Shown piece after piece: positions 1 through 5,943 of a DNA stretch of 12,033 bases (position 1 is the stretch's first letter; the number at the start of each line of letters is the position of its first letter). The notes below the pieces were generated by a model. The model saw only the letters and a program-made list of their open reading frames with translations, searched no databases and was not told the DNA's origin. Both the position numbers and the translations under genes were made by a program. The DNA lies in assembly GCA_026770585.1 (NCBI GenBank), contig MU646734.1:57350-69382 (forward strand), read 5' to 3'. Origin of the DNA: Baffinella frigidus (Eukaryota; Cryptophyceae; Cryptomonadales; Baffinellaceae).

Positions 1-42
1 GGGGGGGGGGGGGGGGTTCTTGTGAGCGAGGTACCCCTGTAG
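1..42. mobile_element. Family A hairpin element, right end only (cut by window start)
   Basis: A run of 16 G followed by TTCTTGTGAGCGAGGTACCC and CTGTAG matches the right arm of the ~125-bp family A element found complete at 724-846 and elsewhere. In complete copies the G run belongs to the element just inside the arm, so this is the distal part of a copy that starts before the window. No coding capacity is visible. Confidence 0.8.
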
Positions 43-86
43 CCGCGTCAGAGCAGCAGTGCTCATGGCTATCCCAACCTCTCGTC

Positions 87-302
87 ATCCACTCGAGGCT
101 GGAAGAGGGAGTATTTTAAATGTGGGGTTGTTAAATTTAGTACCAGACACGGGCAAGGTTGGTCACGTAGATGGGGGAATTCCCCCAGTTACGTGACCAG
201 ACGCCCCTATTTGTGTGAAAATTACTACACACCTCTTTTTCCCCCTTCACTTGTAAAAGAATCCCTGTTTTAAAATAGTCTCACTTCCAGCCTCGAGTGG
301 AT
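87..302. mobile_element. Family B inverted-repeat element (MITE-like)
   Basis: The left end CCACTCGAGGCTGGAAG and the right end CTTCCAGCCTCGAGTGG are inverted copies. Pairing extends about 32 bp with few mismatches, ending in TATTTTAAA. The centre (161-198) is a second hairpin with arms GGTCACGTA and TACGTGACC. A dinucleotide AT flanks both outer ends and could be a 2-bp target duplication or part of the arms. It encodes no protein. A solo end of the same family lies at 9789-9820. Confidence 0.8.
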
Positions 303-723
303 CGCCAAGCTCTCGCACCTCCGATCAATCTCATTTTGGAAGATATCTGAATCACTTTCTTTTCAATAGGAGGTTGCATAGGAGAAATTCGTGAGGGCGT
401 AGTAAATTTACTTAGGCCTGCTAATTAAATGAAAACGATGATTAGGGAACTGATGCAGTTATCTTTCGGGATGGAATCAACGTCTGGCAGTGGAGCTCTC
501 AACTGAGACCCCGCTTAGGAGGAGAGAGGCCGCGCCGGCTCAGGCCCAACCACGAGCGAGATCTGAGATACCTTCATTATCAGTCAACCACCGAGGCTCA
601 TCACCTGTCTGACCGAGGACCGAGGCTCACATCAACGTCCTCTCCCTAAACCCCAAACCCTGAAGCCGAAATCCTGAAAGCACTCTAGGAGTGTTGGCCA
701 CAGCAGCAGCGCTCATGCAAGTT
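303..723. other. Non-coding stretch between elements
   Basis: I see no gene here. The stretch is moderately AT-rich at first, then more GC-rich. It contains a short direct repeat around CCGAGGCTCA (near 590 and 618) and a few telomere-like units near 647-672. The motif CAGCAGYGCTCATG appears near 704 and again near 54, next to family A elements, so these flanks may be copies of one older sequence. Confidence 0.5.
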
Positions 724-846
724 CTACAGGGGTACCTCGCTCATAAGAAACGCCCACCCCCCTAGGATCACCATAGGGCCCTAGGCATGGTCCTACTGTA
801 GGGTCCTAGGGGGGGGCGGTTTCTTATGAGCGAGGTACCCCTGTAG
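724..846. mobile_element. Family A hairpin element, complete
   Basis: This 123-bp element has arms CTACAGGGGTACCTCGCTCA and TGAGCGAGGTACCCCTGTAG, extended by ATAAGAAAC/GTTTCTTAT. The GC-rich core contains CCTAGGATC, TAGGGCCCTAGG and ACTGTAGGGTCCTAGG. Almost the whole element can fold on itself. It has no ORF, as expected for a non-autonomous MITE. No convincing target-site duplication is visible (left AAGTT, right CTCCG). Confidence 0.9.
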
Positions 847-919
847 CTCCGCCTCACGCTGATTTGGTCCCAACAGTCTGGTGCGACCAGGCCCTTCCTC
901 ACACCAAAGTCGACGGATT

Positions 920-1024
920 TATCCCTTAAGTGGCCAGGTAGTCAAATTTGACGGCCAAGAGGTCCTAGGCAGGTCCTAGGGCCCTGCCGTAGGGCGTATG
1001 AGCCTACTGGCCACTTAAGGGATA
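920..1024. mobile_element. Small palindromic element with TATCCCTTAAGTGGCC arms
   Basis: The arms TATCCCTTAAGTGGCCAG and CTGGCCACTTAAGGGATA flank a core with GGTCCTAGG twice and TAGGGCCCTGCCGTAGGG. The core resembles that of family A although the arms are unrelated. GTCGAC and GTCAAC motifs lie just outside the arms, so the true ends may be slightly further out. Confidence 0.7.
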
Positions 1025-1079
1025 CCGCAGACTCGGGATGTCAACTTGAGAATAGGCGGTCCACCCGACTGAAGCAGAG

Positions 1080-1206
1080 CTACAGGGGTACCTCGCTCAT
1101 AAGAAACAGCCTCCCCCTAGCTAGGACCCTACAGTAGGCCTATGCCTAGGGCCCTATGGTGGTCCTTGGGGGGTGGCGGTTTCTTGTGAGCGAGGTACCC
1201 CTGTAG
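1080..1206. mobile_element. Family A hairpin element, core inverted
   Basis: The arms are the same as in the other family A copies, but the core reads GGACCCTACAGTAGGCCTAT, which is the reverse complement of the core in the copies at 724, 1691, 3727, 4551 and 11718. The copy is therefore in the opposite orientation. It ends 22 bp before the dispersed repeat at 1229-1340. Confidence 0.9.
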
Positions 1207-1228
1207 AAGTCCCGCACCTCCTTGTATA

Positions 1229-1340
1229 GGGGGGCTTTGTTGATGTGATCCGAAAGGAAGCATGGCCTTTCTACAGAACAAGTTCCGGTGTCCGCCTATG
1301 TTGGGAGCTCGAAGAACCTAAAGCACCTAAAGGATGGTCC
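1229..1340 (+). repeat. Dispersed repeat R, copy 1
   Basis: From GGGGGGCTT through TGATGTGATCCGAAAGGAAG to CCTAAAGGA this segment is closely matched at 3577-3685. Its second half also matches 11909-11969 and, inverted, 5019-5063. Positions 1288-1335 keep an open frame read as VSAYVGSSKNLKHLKD. The changes between copies preserve that frame, which suggests past or present coding, but no surrounding gene is recognisable. Confidence 0.7.
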
Positions 1341-1354
1341 GGGCGAGCAACTTC

Positions 1355-1515
1355 ATAGGCTAACGGCCTGAAAATTGGGTAGTTGGGCCTACGCGATTGC
1401 CTAGGACCTCCTACCGTAGGCCGAGGGATCCTAGGACCAAAAGTCTCGGCCTACGGTAGGAGGTCCTAGGCAATCCCGTAGGCCTAACTACCCCATTTTC
1501 AGGCCGTTGCCCTAT
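1355..1515. mobile_element. 161-bp palindromic element
   Basis: Two arms of about 70 bp are inverted copies with roughly six mismatches. The outer ends are ATAGGCTAACGGCCTGAAAA and TTTTCAGGCCGTTGCCCTAT. The inner part contains CCTAGGACCTCCTACCGTAG and its complement, around a short loop near 1426-1444. The fold is close to a perfect hairpin. There is no ORF. Its core motifs (CCTACCGTAGG, CCTAGG) are shared with other element families in the window. Confidence 0.85.
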
Positions 1516-1574
1516 TAAACTCCTGGCTGCCTGGAACGCCATACGCCTTGCATCAACCTAAGCATCAACCTAAC

Positions 1575-1642
1575 CCCTGGCCCCTAAAACCGTAAACCCC
1601 AAACCTTAAACCCTCAACCCTAGACCCTAAACCTAAACCCGA
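1575..1642 (+). repeat. Degenerate telomere-like repeats (CCCTAAA type)
   Basis: Irregular units such as CCCTAAA, CCCCAAA and CCCTCAA occur in tandem. The block ends in AACCCGATCAACTCCTGGCA followed by G; the same 21 bases close the much longer block ending near 2665. The bases on either side (1516-1574 and 1643-1690) hold two versions of a CTCCTGGC-centred repeat and no gene. Confidence 0.85.
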
Positions 1643-1690
1643 TCAACTCCTGGCAGTAGCATTCGATGCAAGCGCTAGATCGGTAGGAAG

Positions 1691-1815
1691 GCACAGAGTT
1701 ACCTCGCTCATAAGAAACCGCCCCTCTCCCTAGGATACCCAGAGGGCCCCAGGCATAGGCCTACTGTAGGGTCCTAGGTGGGGCGCGGTTTCTTATGAGC
1801 GAGGTACCCCTGTAG
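1691..1815. mobile_element. Family A hairpin element, left end degraded
   Basis: The right arm (GAGCGAGGTACCCCTGTAG) is intact, while the left arm reads GCACAGAGTTACCTCGC, so its outer ten bases have decayed. The core is in the forward orientation with ACTGTAGGGTCCTAGG. Short ORFs crossing it on either strand are translations of the repeat, not genes. Confidence 0.88.
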
Positions 1816-1868
1816 CATTTGAAGATCCAGTACCGATCTAGTACCCTTTGGTGCCTTGCGAGATGCAT

Positions 1869-2024
1869 CGCTTCCACACGCGTAAGCCCGAGATGCCTGG
1901 TCACGTGCCTGACTCCGTTCCAGTCAGGAACGTGACCAAACTCGCGAAACTTACTACGCAAATGCCCACTTGTAAAGGCACCTCGGTTTTACATTGGGTG
2001 CTCTCGCATCCGCGTGTGGGAGCG
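1869..2024. mobile_element. Inverted-repeat element with CGCTTCCACACGCG ends (family C)
   Basis: The left end CGCTTCCACACGCG pairs with the right end CGCGTGTGGGAGCG, with weaker pairing further in. Inside is a hairpin GGTCACGTG...ACGTGACC, as in family B. The stretch TTACTACGCAAATGCCCACT recurs in reverse complement inside the element at 10936-11126, so the two are related. Confidence 0.7.
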
Positions 2025-2094
2025 ATTTGTACCAGTTAATTGGTACAAATCCTTACAATCCCACATGTAAGTAGGGTGCTCCAGCATCCTCGAG
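2025..2094. mobile_element. Solo end of a family C element
   Basis: A near-perfect palindrome TTTGTACCAGTTAATTGGTA followed by CAAA leads into CCACATGTAAGTAGG and ends in CATCCTCGAGTGG. The right part closely matches the right end of the element at 10936-11126. No matching left end is seen, so this is a truncated or nested copy abutting the 1869-2024 element. GATGCATCGCT (1863) and AGCGATGCGTC (2101) frame the pair. Confidence 0.6.
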
Positions 2095-2138
2095 TGGTCA
2101 GAGCGATGCGTCGCTCAAGGCTCAAACTACCGTCCTGC

Positions 2139-2665
2139 ACCCCAAACCCTAAACCCTAAACACTAAACCCTGAACCCTGAACACTAAACCCTAAACCGAA
2201 AACCCTAGACCCTTAACCCTAAACCCTAAACCCTAGACCCTAAACCCTAGACCTTAAACCCTAAACCCTGAACACTCAACACTAAACACTAAACCCTCAA
2301 CCCTCAACCCTAAACCCTAAACCCTAAACCCTCAACCCTCAACCCTAAACCCTCAACCCTAAGCCCTAAGCCCTAAGCCCTAAACTCTAAAACTTGAACA
2401 CTAAACACCAAACACTAAACAATAAACAATAAACAATAAACACTAAACACTAAACACTAAACACTAAACTCTAAACCCTAAACTCTAAACCCTAAACCCT
2501 AAAGCCTGAAGCCTAAGCCCTAAACCCTAAACCCTAAACCCTAAACCCTAAACCCTAAACCCTAAAACCCAAACCCTGAAACCTAAACCCTAAACCCCAA
2601 ACCCCAAAACCCAAACCCAAAACCCAAAACCCAAAACCCAAAACCCAAAATCCAAAACCCGATCA
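2139..2665 (+). repeat. Large interstitial telomere-like block
   Basis: About 520 bp of CCCTAAA-type units with many variants: CCCTCAA, ACACTAA, ACAATAA, CCCTAAG and, at the end, CCCAAAA/CCCAAAC. Variants cluster in runs, which suggests local slippage or expansion rather than a fresh chromosome end. Long open frames here on the minus strand (repeating GFWVLGFGFW peptides) are translations of the repeat. Unique sequence continues on both sides, so this is interstitial. Confidence 0.95.
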
Positions 2666-3163
2666 ACTCCTGGCAGCCTTGCGCGCCGCACGGTGTTGCA
2701 AATGGACTGGCATGGTTGGCAACTGAAGGCTTCCGGGGATGCAAAGAGAGAAAGAGAGTTCCTGATTGGCAACCATCTGGTCCTCTGGCGGAAGGGCTCC
2801 GCTCGGGCGCTAGAGACACACGGAGACATCGTGTGCGAGTTAGGCTTCACTGAGAGAGGACAGGTCCCACAGCACGTAGTATCCCCAGAGGCCCGGACCC
2901 GCTTTTTCGAGGTGATTTTAGCGGAAGTGTTCACTTGCCAACCATGGGAGTTTGAATTCCCTTTTCCAGGTAGCTGTATATCTACCTTCCTGGTACGCCG
3001 GGGTGTGAGCCTCGGTCGCAGGGAACTCTCGAACATGAGGACCAGCACCCCCCCAGGGCCCTGCAATAGGCCTATTCCTAGGACCCAACGGTGGTCCTGC
3101 GGGCTCCAGCGTTTTTGGCAGTGCCGTGCGGTGCGGCGCTTGCATCAATGCGACTTCAACCCC
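2666..3163. other. Non-telomeric island with an inverted-repeat insert; no supported gene
   Basis: This island lies between two telomere-like blocks. Bases 2711-2946 are bounded by CATGGTTGGCAACTGAA and TTCACTTGCCAACCATG, an inverted repeat of 17 bp with one mismatch, so this part is probably an inserted element. Bases 3048-3098 contain CCAGGGCCCTGCAATAGGCC and CCTAGGACC, a remnant of the core shared by the palindromic families. The outer ends carry a CTCCTGGCAG-like motif (2667 and, diverged, 3107). A 168-codon plus-strand frame runs through it but crosses the element and ends in telomere-like sequence, so I do not call it a gene. Confidence 0.55.
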
Positions 3164-3406
3164 TATCCCCTAACCCTAACCCCTAACTCAAAACCCTGAA
3201 CCCTAAATGATGTAAACCCAAAACCGTAAACCGTAAACCCTAAACCCTAAACCCTAAACCCTAAACCCTAAACCCTAAACCCTAAACCCTAAACCCTAAA
3301 CCCTAAACCCTAAACCTTAAACTCAAAACCCGAAACCCCGAACCCGAAACCCTATACCCTATACCCTATACCCTATACCCTGAACCCTGAACCCTGAACC
3401 CTGGAG
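3164..3406 (+). repeat. Interstitial telomere-like block
   Basis: The block begins irregularly (CCCCTAACC), becomes about ten near-perfect CCCTAAA units around 3236-3315, then changes to CCCTATA and CCCTGAA runs. The nearly perfect middle is the cleanest telomere-type array in the window. No gene overlaps it. Confidence 0.95.
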
Positions 3407-3425
3407 CGCTGAGAGCTGTTGGAGT

Positions 3426-3477
3426 GAAGCGGAGAGCACCTCGCTGACACAAGAAGCGGAGAGCACCTCGCTGACAC
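3426..3477 (+). repeat. 25-bp tandem duplication
   Basis: GAAGCGGAGAGCACCTCGCT followed by GACAC occurs at 3426-3450 and again at 3453-3477 without change. The second copy runs into ATGTCTGAGGAGGAACTAGA, which resembles part of the repeat at 3887-3957. Bases 3503-3545 hold a remnant of a family A-type core (CCAGGACCAGCATAGGG). Confidence 0.8.
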
Positions 3478-3576
3478 TATGTCTGAGGAGGAACTAGAAA
3501 GACGCCCCCCCCCCAGGACCAGCATAGGGAAACCTCTGGGGACAAGCTCAACGTAAAGTCGCACAGACTACTCCTC

Positions 3577-3685
3577 GGGGGGCTTGATGTGATCCGAAAG
3601 GAAGCAGGACCTTTCTGCAGAACCAGTTCCAGTGTCCGCCTATGTTGGGACTTCGAAGAACCTCAAGGACCTAAAGGACTCCTAC
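3577..3685 (+). repeat. Dispersed repeat R, copy 2
   Basis: This closely matches 1229-1340, including TGATGTGATCCGAAAGGAAG and the part encoding VSAYVGTSKNLKDLKD at 3632-3679. Differences from copy 1 are substitutions and a 3-bp length change near the start, so the frame holds in the conserved core. No flanking exon structure is clear. Confidence 0.7.
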
Positions 3686-3726
3686 CTAGATCGTGCAGCC
3701 GGTTCCCCTCTTCTCAGTAAACGACT

Positions 3727-3853
3727 CTACAGGGGTACATCCCTCGTAAGAACCCCCCCCCCCCCCCCCTAGGACCAGCATAGGGCCCTGTGCATACGCC
3801 TACTGTAGGGTCCTAGGGGGGTGCGTTTTTTTGTGAGCGAGGTACCCCTGTAG
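3727..3853. mobile_element. Family A hairpin element
   Basis: The left arm CTACAGGGGTACATCCCTCG is slightly diverged. The right arm GAGCGAGGTACCCCTGTAG is intact. The core has a C run of about 18 and a forward ACTGTAGGGTCCTAGG. No target duplication was found. Confidence 0.88.
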
Positions 3854-3886
3854 AGAGAGACCTGTATTGAGAGAGAAATTCATTAC

Positions 3887-3957
3887 ATGTACTACCAACA
3901 CGGCCGCCATGTGTGCACCCCCACCGAGGCTATGTCTGAGGAGCAACTAGAAAGAGG
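3887..3957 (+). repeat. Repeated coding-like fragment (YYQHGRHV...TPTEA)
   Basis: The open frame reads YYQHGRHVCTPTEAMSEEQL then ER. A diverged copy lies on the minus strand at 7450-7515 (YYQHGRHVYTPTEAVSQQDL then ER), and part of it recurs at 3478-3507 (MSEEELER). Most differences leave the peptide similar, which points to an exon of some gene that has been copied around. I do not recognise the family. The longer frame to 4129 has no match within the window and may be chance. Confidence 0.5.
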
Positions 3958-4106
3958 TCTCGTGCACTCTACACGTTGTGTACGAACAGAGACAGGGGCG
4001 CAAACGCTTCCTATCTCCGGGAAAGAAACACAGCGAATCGGGCGGGGCCCCCGGGGACTCCCGCGTTATTGCTGCCAAAACGCCCGCCAACCCTACAGCA
4101 TACATT

Positions 4107-4300
4107 CTACAGGGGTATCTGGGCTGTAAGAACCCAGAACTTCAGAACACAGACCGGATCTGGGCCCCCTGTTTTCTTAATTTAGTACCAGAGGGTTGAC
4201 TCAATCTTGCGTTGAGTCAACTCTCTGGTACTAATTTAAGAAAACAGACACCGACCGATCTCGGAGCACCCGTGTATCTATAGCCCAGATACCCATGTAC
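4107..4300. mobile_element. Family A-related element with a nested 77-bp palindrome
   Basis: The ends CTACAGGGGTATCTGGGCTG and TAGCCCAGATACCCATGTAC are inverted and share the first ten bases with family A, but the arms then differ. Inside, 4170-4246 is a second palindrome with 35-base arms (two mismatches) running from TGTTTTCTTAA to TTAAGAAAACA and containing GTTGACTCAA/TTGAGTCAAC. It looks like an element inserted in an element, or a longer element with its own central hairpin. Confidence 0.75.
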
Positions 4301-4302
4301 AC

Positions 4303-4546
4303 TCTACACCCTACACCCTACACCCTACAGGAAACGCCCACCCTCCTAGGACCACCATAGGGGCCTAGAGGCACAGGCCTACTGCAAGGACCTAAGGGGA
4401 GGCGGTTTCTTATGAGCGAGGTACCCCTATGCCCTACGCCCTACACCCTACACCCCACACCCCACACCCTACACCCTACACCCTGCGCCCCACACCCCAC
4501 ACCCCACACCCCACACACTAAACCCTACGCCCACTGCACCCCGAAC
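4303..4546 (+). repeat. Telomere-like block of CCCTACA type, split by a family A element
   Basis: CCCTACA units before 4325 and after 4431, with CCCCACA and CCCTGCG variants, form a block in which A at position five of the unit is replaced by C. The family A copy at 4325-4431 sits inside it. The variant is almost absent from the other blocks. Confidence 0.85.
4325..4431. mobile_element. Family A hairpin element with internal deletion of the left arm
   Basis: CTACAG is followed directly by GAAACGCCCACCCTCCTAGG, so the left arm has lost GGGTACCTCGCTCATAA. The right arm GAGCGAGGTACCCCTATG is complete but with a changed end. The copy is inside a CCCTACA-type repeat block. Confidence 0.8.
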
Positions 4547-4550
4547 GCCT

Positions 4551-4675
4551 CTACAGGGGTACCTCGCTCATAAGAAACCGGCGCCCCCCCTAGGACCACA
4601 GTAGGGCCGTGGGTATATGCCTACTGTAGGGTCCTAGGGGGGGGGCTGTTTCTTCTGAGCGAGGTACCCCTGTAG
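4551..4675. mobile_element. Family A hairpin element, complete
   Basis: Both arms are intact (CTACAGGGGTACCTCGCTCA and GAGCGAGGTACCCCTGTAG) with one change in TTCTTCTGAG. The core is forward, with CCTAGGACCACAGTAGGGCC. The flanks GCCT and GCTCC do not form a clean duplication. Confidence 0.9.
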
Positions 4676-4715
4676 CTCCGACACCATGGCCCTCTTGAGA
4701 TCCGGCAGGCCTGGT

Positions 4716-4845
4716 TTCGGGTTTCGGGTTTCGGGTTTCGGGTTCAGGGTTTCGGGTTCAGGGTTCAGGGTTCAGGGTTCAGGGTTCGGGTTTTCGGGTT
4801 TCGGGTTTCGGGTCTCGGGTTTTGGGGTTCAGGGTTCGGGTTTCT
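4716..4845 (-). repeat. Telomere-like block in opposite orientation (TTTCGGG/TTCAGGG)
   Basis: Units of GGGTTTC and GGGTTCA run on the plus strand, so the G-rich strand is here the plus strand, unlike the blocks at 2139-2665 and 3164-3406. The dominant unit GGGTTTC is the complement of the CCCGAAA unit that fills intron 3 (6622-6816). Confidence 0.9.
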
Positions 4846-4852
4846 GCGGATA

Positions 4853-4942
4853 CCCGAATTCGACCTCTGCGCCGAAGGAAATGGCTCCAGCTCCATCCTC
4901 GATTTAATCCACTTCGGAGTGCCTGCGGGGAGCCCCCGACGA
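4853..4942 (+). repeat. Direct repeat, upstream copy of the gene's 5' flank
   Basis: CGAATTCGACCTCTGCGCCG, AAGGAAATGG and CAGCTC...ATC...ATTT match 5285-5342 at high identity. The following GCGGGGAGCCCCCGACG matches GCGGGGATCCCCGACG near 5385. This is probably a duplication of sequence upstream of the MYND gene. Read on the minus strand, both copies give related peptides around ELEPFPSAQRSNS and ELGPFPLAERSNS, so an antisense coding origin is possible. Confidence 0.65.
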
Positions 4943-5018
4943 ATCCGGGTCCTGCGTCGGGGCGGTGTTTCACACCGCCTCGAAGTCGAGGAAGAGCAGC
5001 GGCTTTCTGCTTTCTTAC

Positions 5019-5063
5019 CTTTAGGTCCTGTAGGTTCTTCGATCTCACAACGAAGGCGGACAC
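5019..5063 (-). repeat. Dispersed repeat R, inverted copy
   Basis: Read on the minus strand the frame gives VSAFVVRSKNLQDLK, matching the VSAYVGSSKNLKDLK frame of the three plus-strand copies. Minus-strand open frames of about 94 and 111 codons cross this point between 5100 and 4765, but they end in telomere-like sequence. I treat it as a repeat and leave a divergent minus-strand gene as a possibility only. Confidence 0.55.
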
Positions 5064-5449
5064 TGGAAGTTATCCTGTAGGGAGGCTCTGCTTTTCTCAA
5101 GCATCAAACCCGAGGTCCCACAGGGCCCTGAGAAGCGGCTTGCTGCTCTCCTATCTTTGCCGGTATTGAAATGAACTTGTTTTTATGTACAGAGGATCGC
5201 AGCAGAAACCGGCTCAGGGTTCGGGGTTTCAGATTTTCCTTTGGGATTCTTTTTTTGACAATACGTCGGAGCTGCCCGCCGATAATCGAATTCGACCTCT
5301 CTGCCAAAGGAAATGGGCCCAGCTCGATCATCAATTTGGTCCAATTTAGGTCCTTTAGGTGCCCGGATTATCGCGCTTTACACGGCGGGGATCCCCGACG
5401 GTTTTTGTCTCTGGGCGCGTTCTCGTGTCCTCTCCTCCTCTCCTCTCCC
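5064..5449 (+). promoter_or_regulatory. 5' flank of the MYND gene
   Basis: There is no recognisable gene in this stretch. It contains the downstream copy of a direct repeat (5285-5401, compare 4853-4942) and a pyrimidine-rich tract, TCCTCTCCTCCTCTCCTCTC, ending three bases before the ATG at 5450. The tract could be an initiator-type or leader sequence, or the pyrimidine tract of an unannotated upstream acceptor. I see no TATA box. The frame of exon 1 stays open back to 5171, but that part overlaps the duplicated flank. Confidence 0.4.
5285..5401 (+). repeat. Direct repeat, downstream copy
   Basis: CGAATTCGACCTCTCTGCCA, AAGGAAATGGGCCCAGCTCG and GGCGGGGATCCCCGACGG repeat the arrangement at 4853-4942, with extra bases inserted around 5343-5380 (TTTAGGTCCTTTAGGTGCCC). 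The copies differ by substitutions and one larger insertion. Confidence 0.65.
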
Positions 5450-5943
5450 ATGTCGGCGACCTCGGGCAGCTGTTCCCACTGCGGGAAGCAGGGCGTAGCG
5501 CTGAAGCGCTGCGCGCGCTGCCTGGAAACCTCCTACTGCGGGGCTGAGTGCCAGAAGGCCGCCTGGAAGGGGGGGCACAAGATGGCGTGCATGCCGCCTC
5601 TGCTGCCTCCCGGGGAAGTCTTCGACAAGGTCAAAGCGGCATACGCCGGAGGCGACTGGAAGGAGGTGATCAAATGGCAAGGGCGCCTGGACGACCTGCT
5701 AGAGGGTCGGTCCGATGTGGTCTGCAACAACATCCTCTTCGCTTTCAGCGTGGCCCACCGTGAGACAGCTTCCGAGACAGCTTCTGCTCTGCACCAGATG
5801 GTGACAATCGAGCAACAGTACATCGAGGTCCTCGGCAAAATGGAGCGCTTCCGCGACCAAGGCGAGTCTTGCTGCAAAGTGGGGGAGATGCTCACAAAGC
5901 TTCACCAGCAATACCTCGAAACTACCTCGCAGGAAGCCGCGAG
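5450..5943 (+). CDS. Exon 1: MYND finger and following helices
   Basis: This exon encodes residues 1-164 plus two bases of Arg165. It contains the whole MYND finger (residues 8-47), a linker MPPLLPPGEVF, and helices with KVKAAYAGGDWKEVIKWQG and LLEGRSD. It ends AG|GTACAAAG. Without splicing the frame would add only YKAKT and stop inside telomere-like repeats. The exact resumption of frame at 6114 argues for a splice site rather than that stop. Confidence 0.9.

Noticed and set aside
724-1815. CRISPR array or tRNA-like repeats
   Set aside because: Repeats are palindromic with unequal spacing and variable cores, in a eukaryotic context. No tRNA cloverleaf was found.
2590-3066. Minus-strand open frame of 158 codons
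   Set aside because: Its C-terminal part is a translation of telomere-like repeats, and the rest lies antisense to an inverted-repeat insert. No domain or splice logic supports it.
2693-3199. Plus-strand open frame of 168 codons
   Set aside because: It crosses an inverted-repeat element (2711-2946) and an element-core remnant and ends in telomere-like repeats. No recognisable motif is present, so it is described as an island without a gene.
2139-3406. A real chromosome end
   Set aside because: Unique sequence and elements continue on both sides and the units are degenerate, so the blocks are interstitial.
4686-4907. Plus-strand frame with GFRVSGFGFRV repeats
   Set aside because: It is a translation of the TTTCGGG telomere-like block.
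5171-5449. N-terminal extension of exon 1 from an ATG at 5171
   Set aside because: This part overlaps the duplicated non-coding flank, has low-complexity composition and lies upstream of a finger that normally sits near the N-terminus. The ATG at 5450 fits better.
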